In this document: in pieces, positions 46,714 to 54,015 of the stretch
Position numbering within the stretch: the stretch's first letter is position 1
Layout: every line of letters begins with the position of its first letter
Notes under the pieces: generated by a model
What the model saw: only the letters and a program-made list of their open reading frames with translations
Databases searched by the model: none
What the model was told of the DNA's origin: nothing
DNA from: CAVPLM01 sp963713545
Lineage (GTDB): Bacteria; Actinomycetota; Thermoleophilia; RBG-16-64-13
Assembly: GCA_963713545.1 (NCBI GenBank)
Contig: CAVQME010000001.1
Coordinates: 248,001-312,000, forward strand
Reading direction: 5' to 3'
Length of the DNA stretch: 64,000 nt
Made by a program: the position numbers and the translations under genes

Positions 46714-48168
46714 TCAGCCGAAGCGCCCCCGACAGAGCCTAGCCACGCGACTCGCCAGGGCCATGATAGTTAACATGGGTGGCTTTCCCAGGGACCGGGA
46801 GGAGGGAGGCATCAGCGACGTACACGTTCTCAGGCAGCCCATGGGAGTGCAGCTCGTCTCTTCCTGGCCCGAGAGAGCAGCGTACCGCCCGGGTGCCCCG
46901 CGTTCACCATTCCGAGAAACATGGAGTCCCGGGAGCCCCGAACCCAGGAGAAGCGAGGAATCGGCCACGTACACGTTGTCGGGGAGCCCGTCGGCATGCA
47001 GCTCGTCCCGCTCCCGGCCGGAGAGTGGCAGCATGCCACCTGGGTGCCCGGCGTTCAGCATTCCAAGGAAAACGGAGTCTCGTCGAGCCCCAAACCGCGT
47101 CAGGATCTCCCTGCACGAGTCGGTGGCTGCAACCAAGCGCTGCCTATCTGCGGCCGTCAGACTCTTGTTCACCTTCTGCGGCCTGCCGACGGAGCCGATC
47201 TCGCTGTCGGCGAGTTTGATCATTAGGCTCACGATATCGTGACGCGGGCGCTTCCAACAGCGGTCGAAGAAGAAACTCAAATAGTCGAAATAGGGAGAGA
47301 TGATGTAGCCGTCGCCCTCGACGAAGAAGGGCATCGGCACCTCTTCGTCCGCGCGGACGCCTGCGGCAGGCGCGGCGACGCACAGGACCGGGTCGACGAA
47401 TAGACGATCCTCGGTCGCCAGGCCCGACCGCCCCAGGATCGCCGGCGTCCCCAGACCGCCGGCGGCGAGCACGACAAGATCCGCGGCAAGGGACTCCGTC
47501 CGCTTTCCTCGCCGCACCACCACCCCTGTCGCGTGACGCGGACCTTTGCCGAACTCGCTCAAGACCAGCCGTTCGACCTTGGCGCCGGTGAGGAGGCGGG
47601 CGCCGCGGGCAACCGCCTGCCGGAGATGATCCCGGCTATCCCATTTGGCCCCCGTGGGGCAGCCGAGCACGCACCTGCCGCACCTCGTACAACGCGAGTA
47701 ATCCGCCAACTTGGGTGTGGCTTTCGGGTCCAGGCCCAACTTCTCGCAAGCCGCAAACAGCTCCCGGGTGACCGAACGCCAGCGCGGTTCGTGACCGGTG
47801 GATATGGGCAGCTCGGCGTACAGCGCCTGGAATTCTTGGGTGAGATCGATGCCGATCCGCAGCAGAGCATCGTCGCAGCGAAGCGCGTTGGCGGTGGCAA
47901 GGGTCGTAGTCCCGCCGGTGGCGACGCCGTACACGACTGCCATCCGACCCGAGGCCATGGTCACGCGCATCTGGGGAAACAGCAGCCGGATCATGCGCGG
48001 ATCGAGAAAGAGCCGGGTCGAACGCAATCGTTCCACTCGACCAAGATCCTGGCCGAACGGCTCAAACTCATGACCCTCCTCGAGCACCGTGACCTCGAAC
48101 GCACCGGTCAGCTCCCGGGCTGCTATGGCCCCTCCTGCGCCGCTCCCGACCACGATTGCGCGTTTCAC
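46714..48168 (-). CDS. GMC-family FAD oxidoreductase with an internal tandem duplication
   Basis: The GTG at 48168 (VKRAIVVGSGAGGAIAAREL) follows GGAGGGGTAGAG. FAD-binding marks are GSGAGG, ATGGTTTLATANAL and LVVLAAGGLGTPAILGRSG. A cysteine set in YSRCTRCGRCVLGCPTGAKW looks like a ferredoxin-type cluster site. The C-terminus has two copies of the GMC end motif: NAGHPGGMLPLSG...LPDNVYVADSSLLLGSGLP, then NAGHPGGT...LPENVYVADASLLPV, then KPPMLTIMALASRVARL. The second copy contains two compensating frameshifts. It is the last gene of the radical-SAM operon and follows the ATC-hydrolase-like gene after 2 bp. Confidence 0.78.
   Translation of the reverse strand: MKRAIVVGSGAGGAIAARELTGAFEVTVLEEGHEFEPFGQDLGRVERLRSTRLFLDPRMIRLLFPQMRVTMASGRMAVVYGVATGGTTTLATANALRCDDALLRIGIDLTQEFQALYAELPISTGHEPRWRSVTRELFAACEKLGLDPKATPKLADYSRCTRCGRCVLGCPTGAKWDSRDHLRQAVARGARLLTGAKVERLVLSEFGKGPRHATGVVVRRGKRTESLAADLVVLAAGGLGTPAILGRSGLATEDRLFVDPVLCVAAPAAGVRADEEVPMPFFVEGDGYIISPYFDYLSFFFDRCWKRPRHDIVSLMIKLADSEIGSVGRPQKVNKSLTAADRQRLVAATDSCREILTRFGARRDSVFLGMLNAGHPGGMLPLSGRERDELHADGLPDNVYVADSSLLLGSGLPGLHVSRNGERGAPGRYAALSGQEETSCTPMGCLRTCTSLMPPSSRSLGKPPMLTIMALASRVARLCRGRFG
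46771..47072 (-). repeat. Diverged tandem duplication, period about 150 bp, inside the GMC gene
   Basis: Two segments align: about 46922-47072 and about 46771-46921. Anchors are CGTACACGTT at 46968 and 46819, and CATTCC at 47059 and 46908. The period is 149-151 bp. Copies differ at many bases, so the duplication is old or the copies come from different alleles. Confidence 0.75.
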
Positions 48169-48170
48169 CT

Positions 48171-48719
48171 CTACCCCTCCACCGGCCGCACGACGGCCCG
48201 GCAACACGGTTTGCCCTCGGTGAGACGCTCGGAGAACTCGAGCATCCAGCCATCGAACAGGCCGGCGATCAGACCCTGGTCGAGGGCCTCCACGACTCTG
48301 CACACCCGCGGATCGTAGTAGCCGGCAAAGAAGCAGCGGCTTACAGTGACCCCGCCCGACGGTCCGCCGGCGACCTCTATCCCGATCTGGTGGTAGATGA
48401 GCCTGAGGGCTGCGAACGCCTCGTCCGGGCGCCTGACACCCAGGGCTCTGCGCAACGAAGCCCCGAGCCGGGTGGCGCCCGAACGCAGCCGTTCCTTGAC
48501 AGCCTCGGTCGCGGAGTCGTCCCCGGCCGTGACGAGCCGGCCGGCCTGCTGGGCGGTGAAGCGGGCGTAGTCGCCCAAGCGGATGTCGAAGCTCCCGCCC
48601 CTCCATTCGGGCGCCGCAGTACCGAAGCCCTCTGCCGTCACGCGGGCCAGCTCGTCTAGCACCCGGCGCTTCACGCGGGGGAGGAGCACCCTCCCGGCCA
48701 GGATGAGGCGTAGATTCAC
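48171..48719 (-). CDS. L-2-amino-thiazoline-4-carboxylic acid hydrolase-like protein
   Basis: The 182-residue protein starts at GTG 48719, sharing one base with the upstream TAG. The C-terminal half, SRCFFAGYYDPRVCRVVEAL, DQGLIAGLFDGWMLEFSERL, TEGKPCCRAVV, resembles the ATC-hydrolase family (paired Cys, D near the middle, final LT-G-x-x-C-x pattern). The N-terminal half is helical and basic. Family members other than ATC hydrolase are uncharacterised, so the reaction is open. Its place between a 4-TM protein and a GMC oxidoreductase, with 1-2 bp junctions, shows a fixed functional set. Confidence 0.5.
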   Translation of the reverse strand: MNLRLILAGRVLLPRVKRRVLDELARVTAEGFGTAAPEWRGGSFDIRLGDYARFTAQQAGRLVTAGDDSATEAVKERLRSGATRLGASLRRALGVRRPDEAFAALRLIYHQIGIEVAGGPSGGVTVSRCFFAGYYDPRVCRVVEALDQGLIAGLFDGWMLEFSERLTEGKPCCRAVVRPVEG

Positions 48720-49186
48720 TACCGCCCTCGGAGCTCGCCCCGAAGCTGACCCGGCACCGGCTGGAGATCCTGGGCTGCTTCCTTCCGCGCCGCTCGGAGA
48801 CACAGCCACCATACGAAGAGGGCGATCGCACCGTCGACCACGAAGTTGGCTAGGTAGAGAAGGTACTGCTCCTGGAGGACGAACAGCCCAAGGCACACAA
48901 CGGCACTGGCCGCCTTCGCCTGGACGAGCAACCAAGGGAACACCCGAACATCGGGGTGGCGCGCCATCTCCCAAGCCAGTAGGGTCACCAGGTACATGTA
49001 ACCGAGGGCCAGAGCGAGATAGAGGGTATGGGCTTCGGTGGTGGACTCCGGCCAGCCCAGCCCGGCTGCCAACCAGTTGAATGCGGCGAGTACTTCGCCG
49101 GGGATGGCGACGAATATCACGCCAACAGCCGCGAAGGTAGCCGCCAGGCTCATGCCTGTCATCCTGATGAACCGGATCTTGGTCAC
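48719..49186 (-). CDS. Four-TM membrane protein of unknown function
   Basis: The 155-residue protein has about four hydrophobic segments: MSLAATFAAVGVIFVAIPGE, YLALALGYMYLVTLLAWEMA, AASAVVCLGLFVLQEQYLLY and ANFVVDGAIALFVWWLCLRA. No catalytic motif is seen. The ATG overlaps the radical SAM stop (ATGA, 49183-49186). It might anchor the other products or be the membrane step of the same system. Confidence 0.7.
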   Translation of the reverse strand: MTKIRFIRMTGMSLAATFAAVGVIFVAIPGEVLAAFNWLAAGLGWPESTTEAHTLYLALALGYMYLVTLLAWEMARHPDVRVFPWLLVQAKAASAVVCLGLFVLQEQYLLYLANFVVDGAIALFVWWLCLRAARKEAAQDLQPVPGQLRGELRGR

Positions 49187-50457
49187 GATTCAGCCCTCCT
49201 CCCATACAGCCGGCGATTGAACACCGAAGGCGGGCCGAACTGCACCTTCTCGAGCGCTGCGATCGTGCGGGGTCGATCGAGGGGCAGGCGGACGGCGGTG
49301 TCACTGCCAAGCAACCGATAGTTCCGATTGATGAAACACCGTTCTTCACCGGGGAAGCGTTCGCGCATGTCCTGCAAGATATCGGCCAGCCGCCGCTCCC
49401 GCACGTTACCGAAGGAGAACGGGAGGAACACACAAGGACTGACCTCTCCGAAGGCGTCCACATACACCATCTTGCAGCCGGCGTTGCACCCGAAGTTCTC
49501 GCGACCCTCGAAATGGCCGAGGTAGTTGATGACCATGCCGCTCGACTGCCTCAGCCGGCCAGATCGCCGGAACCTGCCTGACCGCCGGAGCGACCGGTTG
49601 TGAGCGTCCTGCATCTGCGCAAGCTGCCGGCGCTCCGCCTCGGTCAAGATCAACTCGTCGGACCAGAAATCACTGACCGTCGGTTTGAGCTCGCTCAGCC
49701 AGGCCTCATCGATGCCCAACGAGTCGAGGAACGCGATAAGAGTCTCGGCCTCTCCGTTGCGGACCATCTCCCGGCTCAGGACCGACGAGACACTGACATG
49801 TAGTCCCGGCACCTGCTTGAAGATGGAGATGGCCTTGAGCGCAGCGTCGAAGGCCCCCTCGTAGCGCCGGCACGCGTCATGCCGCGCCGGCTCCCAATGA
49901 TCGAGACTGACGGCGACGGAGAAGAGTCCGGCCTCCTTGAGATCTTGAGCCAGTTGGGGAGTGAGCCCGACGCCGGTGGTGAAGATCTTGACCGCCATAT
50001 CGGGAGCGGCGTGGGCGACGATGGCGACGAGGTCTGGGTTGAGCAGCGGCTCACCCCCAGTGAGACCCAGCCACGCTACCCCTGCTTCCTTCAGGTCGTC
50101 TATGGTCTGGAGGATGGTGGGGGTGTCCATCGGCTGCCCGGCCCGTCCCTTGTTGTAGCAGTACTCGCAGTTCTGCGGGCAGGCGTTGGTCACACCGATC
50201 TGGGCGTGCGATGGTCCCGGGCTTTTGTCGACCAGATGATGCGATACGAAACGCGAGTACGCCCTGCTGGTGAGCGGCGGCAGGTGCGAGTGTAGGATGA
50301 GATTCTCGCCGAACCGCCGCGCAGGGAACGCGCGCATGTACTTTGTCATGAAGAGGCTCGCTCCGGGCCGCACCCGCGACATCTCCGGGTTGGCCGCAAG
50401 AACTCTGACAAGCGCGAACGTTTCGGTCCTAGATCTACTCTCTGTCTCTCGACCCAT
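49183..50457 (-). CDS. Radical SAM protein with SPASM-like C-terminal domain
   Basis: The protein has about 424 residues. ATG 50457 (MGRETESRSRTETFALVRVL) follows GAGGTGG; a start at 50541 lacks this. The radical SAM cluster is C93-P-Q-N-C97-E-Y-C100, then GLTGGEPLLNPDL. The C-terminus has FGCNAGCKMVYVDAFGEVSP with C, and late ERCF, matching an auxiliary-cluster (SPASM/twitch) domain as in PqqE or MftC. Such enzymes modify peptides or small molecules. No obvious precursor-peptide gene lies in the 286 bp upstream. It heads a four-gene operon with the 4-TM, ATC-hydrolase-like and GMC proteins. Confidence 0.88.
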   Translation of the reverse strand: MGRETESRSRTETFALVRVLAANPEMSRVRPGASLFMTKYMRAFPARRFGENLILHSHLPPLTSRAYSRFVSHHLVDKSPGPSHAQIGVTNACPQNCEYCYNKGRAGQPMDTPTILQTIDDLKEAGVAWLGLTGGEPLLNPDLVAIVAHAAPDMAVKIFTTGVGLTPQLAQDLKEAGLFSVAVSLDHWEPARHDACRRYEGAFDAALKAISIFKQVPGLHVSVSSVLSREMVRNGEAETLIAFLDSLGIDEAWLSELKPTVSDFWSDELILTEAERRQLAQMQDAHNRSLRRSGRFRRSGRLRQSSGMVINYLGHFEGRENFGCNAGCKMVYVDAFGEVSPCVFLPFSFGNVRERRLADILQDMRERFPGEERCFINRNYRLLGSDTAVRLPLDRPRTIAALEKVQFGPPSVFNRRLYGRRAES

Positions 50458-50744
50458 GTCAGTCCACCTCGCGTCACGTGTTCGGGGCCACTGGGCACCG
50501 CCTCTGCGTTCAATACTAGGGAGCTCTCCGGAGCGTCGCATCCCCCGGCAGGTCAGTCGAGGGCTGGCCAGTTGGGGGGTTTTTGGGGCAGAGGAGACCT
50601 GCGATCCCCCTCGTCAGGGCAGGTCGAGGAGTAGAAGACGGCGCCCTTGCGGCCGTGCGGTGGCGAAGCTACGGTAGACGTGTGCAACAGGCGGCGCGAG
50701 GAAAGCTACCCGCGCCGTCCCGCGAAAGAGGGAGGCAATATCAG

Positions 50745-51134
50745 ATGGCCGAAATCAAACGCTCCGCCCGAGATCTCGTACTGGCTTTCTATCAGGCCCT
50801 CAACGAGAAAGATGCCGAGAAGGCGAAGGAGTTCCTCGGCGACACGTACATCCAACACAACCCTGAGGTTGCCGACGGTCCCGAGGGGCTGCTGCGCTTC
50901 GTGCGGTTTCGTCGCGAGAATTTCCCCGAGGCACATAACGAGGTCACGAGGGTCATCGCTGAAGGAGATCTCGTTGCCCTTCACGTCCACTCGGTGCTGG
51001 TGCCGGGGACGCCGGGGCGGATGATCGTCGACATCTTCAGGGTTGACGGTGGCAAGGTCGTCGAGCACTGGGACGTCATCCAGGAGATCCCTGAACGGCA
51101 CTTCCCGCCGCTCAACGACAACGGACTCTTCTGA
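50745..51134 (+). CDS. NTF2/SnoaL-like small protein
   Basis: This 129-residue protein (MAEIKRSARDLVLAFYQALN) follows GGAGG at 9 nt, which favours ATG 50745 over an in-frame start at 50583. SnoaL-like marks are YIQHNPEVADGPEGLLRF and VHSVLVPGTPGRMIVDIFRV with EHWDVIQEIP. Proteins of this kind are often annotated as ester cyclase or predicted SnoaL-like aldol condensation enzymes. It is divergent from the radical SAM operon. Confidence 0.85.
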   Translation: MAEIKRSARDLVLAFYQALNEKDAEKAKEFLGDTYIQHNPEVADGPEGLLRFVRFRRENFPEAHNEVTRVIAEGDLVALHVHSVLVPGTPGRMIVDIFRVDGGKVVEHWDVIQEIPERHFPPLNDNGLF

Positions 51135-51290
51135 AGCAGGGCGAACGGCGCCTCGTCCCCGTCGGCCGAGCCTGTTCGGCTTCCGCGGAGGAGTTGTCAT
51201 CCCGTCGTGGCGCCATCTACGCCTTTGAACGGTGACAACCAGGCCAGGCCAGGGGGGCTACTTCGACCATCGATTCGGTGAAGGGGCCGG

Positions 51291-52472
51291 TCACAGGCCC
51301 AGTCCGCCCTTCTTCGCTCTCTCGGCCAAAGCGACGATGATCGCATCGCGCTGAGACTCCAGCGGGGCGTCGCCGTCTACGGCGGAAGAGACACCCGCAC
51401 TCTCGGCTATCTGCCCGGCCAGCCGGCTTCCCGCGATGTATCTGCGGCTCCTCCCGGCTCCCAGAGCAGTCAGCAGCCCGTTGCTCTCCAGTCTGGCCAG
51501 GTCGTTGACGGCCGTCGCCACCGACACATCGGCCAGGTTCCGATAGAAGCGATTCGTCACCTCTCGCCCGAAGAAGGCATCGTAGAGCGCATGCGCCATC
51601 CGGCCGTCACCGCCGGCCACGGCCTTCGTCGCATCGTCCAGCGCAAGCCACAGGATGCGTTCGGTCGCCTGCCGCAGCGAGAGGGCCTCCACCTGGCTCA
51701 CCTGGGCCTGCATATGGGCCTCGACGAAAGGAGTCACATCCACCTTGCGGGCCCACTCGGACCCCAGACACTCGAAAGCGCGGTAGTAGTCGGCGACGTG
51801 ACCGCCCCACCACTCTTCTAGACTGGTGAACTCCGGAGACCGGTATCCACCCCGATACATGGCCAGAGACGCGAGTATCCGAGCGGTGCGTCCGTTCCCA
51901 TCCGAGAAGGGGTGAATCCCGGCGAGCCAGCAGTGGACCATGGCCGCTACGAGTGGGGCAGGAGTACTCCTCTGCTTCTCTGCCCACGCGGCTAGCTCAA
52001 CGACCAGCCGCGGTACCTCGCCCGGAGGCGGCGGGAGGAAGACCTGCCGCAGACCCGCTACGTCGACCAGACGATTCTGTGTCTGTCGGAACCTTCCTGC
52101 TCCAAGCGAGTGGTCCTCACCCATGATGCGGTAGTGGATCCCCAGGATCAGCTCTGTGTGCCACTCGAACTCTGAGTCGTCTGCGCGATTGAGAACGAAC
52201 TTCATCGCATCACGGTAGCCCTCGACGAAGGCCACGTCTTGGGGCGCCACGGAAGAGGGCCGATCACCGGCAAGTATGCGCCGCACCTCATCCACGGTGA
52301 CCGACACTCCCTCCATGGAGGTGGAAGCGGCAACCGCCTCGGCTTCGAGTTCCCGACGCGTCCTCCCAAGCCAGATACGCGGGAGTGGCCCCCTCGAATC
52401 GAGCCGCTGCTTCAGTTCCATCAGGCGGGCAAGACTCGCTTCGATGGGGGTCGTGGTGCGGTAGAAGTACAC
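51291..52472 (-). CDS. Fic-domain AMP transferase with internal inhibitory helix and winged-helix tail
   Basis: In this 393-residue protein the Fic core has H187-PFSDGNGRTAR. The inhibitory motif [ST]xxxE[GN] is S50-TSM-E54-G55 (class II, N-terminal to Fic), so it would be autoinhibited until relieved. The C-terminus, RFYRNLADVSVATAVNDLAR and LESNGLLTALGAGRSRRYIA, is a winged HTH. Fic enzymes transfer AMP (or other groups) to target hydroxyls. The wHTH and the inverted repeat just upstream suggest self-regulation. Confidence 0.87.
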   Translation of the reverse strand: MYFYRTTTPIEASLARLMELKQRLDSRGPLPRIWLGRTRRELEAEAVAASTSMEGVSVTVDEVRRILAGDRPSSVAPQDVAFVEGYRDAMKFVLNRADDSEFEWHTELILGIHYRIMGEDHSLGAGRFRQTQNRLVDVAGLRQVFLPPPPGEVPRLVVELAAWAEKQRSTPAPLVAAMVHCWLAGIHPFSDGNGRTARILASLAMYRGGYRSPEFTSLEEWWGGHVADYYRAFECLGSEWARKVDVTPFVEAHMQAQVSQVEALSLRQATERILWLALDDATKAVAGGDGRMAHALYDAFFGREVTNRFYRNLADVSVATAVNDLARLESNGLLTALGAGRSRRYIAGSRLAGQIAESAGVSSAVDGDAPLESQRDAIIVALAERAKKGGLGL

Positions 52473-52500
52473 TGGTCGTTCCGTTCTACAGTCGCCGATT

Positions 52501-52553
52501 AATCTACCAATCTGCTAGTAGATTAGCAGGTTATTCTACGAACGCAACAGGCG
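52501..52553. promoter_or_regulatory. Inverted repeat upstream of the first Fic gene, related to 57087-57140
   Basis: AATCTAC (52501-52507) and GTAGATT (52518-52524) form a perfect repeat around 10 bp, with AATCT...AGATT nested inside. The site is 28 bp before the Fic start. Over about 53 bp it is roughly three-quarters identical to 57087-57140. The rest of 52473-52772 holds no gene I can support. Confidence 0.45.
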
Positions 52554-52772
52554 TCGGCTACGTGCCCTTCGAAGCACGCGGTTCCGGCGCTCGAGGAAGA
52601 AGCGGCAGCCAAGTTGGCGACCTTGGCGCTACACGAGTAGGCCGTTCATCCCCGCGTCTTCCGCCTGTCGAGTGCCACCACCCGTGCTACAAGAACGGAG
52701 GCCCCCGAAGGACCTCCACCAGTGTCGGCCGAGGCTTCTGTCTAGGTCGAGGATAGCCAGGTGCTCCCAGGC

Positions 52773-53927
52773 TCACCGCACGAGACCCGAAGCCAGGAGG
52801 CTGTCGGCGTCGTGAAACACCTCCTCCCGGGTGATCAGACCGTTGGGATCGGGCTCGAAGTACTTGCCCATCCTGGTGCCGAGTTCGAAGGTGGTGAGGC
52901 TCTCGACGATCGTTGGTTTGCCCTCCACCACAAGGTTGCAGTGGTAGTGGATCCCCACCCCGATGATGGCCCCGTCTTTGGGTTTCTGCTCGTAGGGTGG
53001 GTACTTCCCGTTGGTCTGGGCGCAGAGGTCGATGACCTCCAAGGTGACCGGAGCGCCCGACCCGAACCGCTTCTCGCCCAGCGCGGCGATGGCGGCTGCA
53101 CCCTGGGCCTGGAGGCCCAGCACGGTGTCGGAGAAGGAGGCGTCTGGGTGATAGAGGGCGGCGATCCGGCCCCCGTCCCCGGAGGCCCAGGCCGCCAGAT
53201 ACCGGTCGACGATCTCCTGCAGTTGCTGGGGGCCGCCCTTGCCCGGAGCGAACACTCCTTGGCCGTACATCTCGAGGGTGGGGGCCGAGAACCAGATGTC
53301 CCAGCCGGCGACTTGGCCGTCCCTGAAGCGGAACACCTCCAGGTCGACGCCCCACGGGTGGTCGGTCGGCTCCGGCACCCAAGGGGGCCACATGTTCTTG
53401 AAGGTGCTGGGAAAGGCGACAGCGTTGCCCGAGACGTATACCGCTTTGGGGATCTGCTCACCGTTGGCGAAGTACTCGTTGAAGTCTCGCTGCATCGTAA
53501 GGATGCCCGGCTTGCCACCGATGAGGAAGTCACCATCGGACGGATCCCAGAAGGCGGCATCGTCCGCGAAGTCGGCCAGCATGGCATCGACATCCGCCGG
53601 GAAGGCTCCGGCAAACCCATCGGCGAAGGCCGTCGCATCCTTGTTCCACTGGCTGATCTGGGCCGCCGTCATGGGGGCAAGGGTCTCGCTGGTGGTTGTC
53701 GGTGCCTCGGTGGTGGTAGTGATCACGGACCGGGTGGTGGTCACCGACTCAGTCGTGGTCACAGCGCCTGTGGTCAAGGTCGCGCTTGCCACGGTGCTCG
53801 TGGTTTCCGCGCCACCGCAGGCGGCCACCAAGGCACCCAGCCCGACGAAACACACAACGGCGATGGCGAGCATCGCGGCGAGGAGCCGCCTGTCGATCTT
53901 GCTTCCCGGTAGGAACGAGGCTTTCAT
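52773..53927 (-). CDS. Lipoprotein with two SnoaL/NTF2-like domains
   Basis: The 384-residue protein has a signal LLAAMLAIAVVCFVGLGALV with lipobox VAAC and a Thr/Ser/Val-rich linker of about 55 residues. Two NTF2-like domains follow: one around ADGFAGAFPADVDAMLADFA to VFRFRDGQVAGWDIWFS, the second from LQEIVDRYLAAWASGDGGRI to HYHCNLVVEGKPTIVESLTT. It is exported and membrane-anchored. The role is unknown. It lies downstream of and in the same direction as the sigma-factor/propeller pair and could belong to its regulon. Confidence 0.8.
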   Translation of the reverse strand: MKASFLPGSKIDRRLLAAMLAIAVVCFVGLGALVAACGGAETTSTVASATLTTGAVTTTESVTTTRSVITTTTEAPTTTSETLAPMTAAQISQWNKDATAFADGFAGAFPADVDAMLADFADDAAFWDPSDGDFLIGGKPGILTMQRDFNEYFANGEQIPKAVYVSGNAVAFPSTFKNMWPPWVPEPTDHPWGVDLEVFRFRDGQVAGWDIWFSAPTLEMYGQGVFAPGKGGPQQLQEIVDRYLAAWASGDGGRIAALYHPDASFSDTVLGLQAQGAAAIAALGEKRFGSGAPVTLEVIDLCAQTNGKYPPYEQKPKDGAIIGVGIHYHCNLVVEGKPTIVESLTTFELGTRMGKYFEPDPNGLITREEVFHDADSLLASGLVR

Positions 53928-54015
53928 GTCACACCCCCTGGGCCTACGTTCTCGTCCCCGGTGGGCTCGGTCGCCCTCACTCCAGGCCCCACGAAGCCGC
54001 TATCAAGCACCAGCG

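Noticed and set aside
50458..50744. Precursor peptide for the radical SAM enzyme (mycofactocin or other RiPP)
   Set aside because: No short ORF with a ribosome site and a conserved C-terminal core was found in this divergent region.
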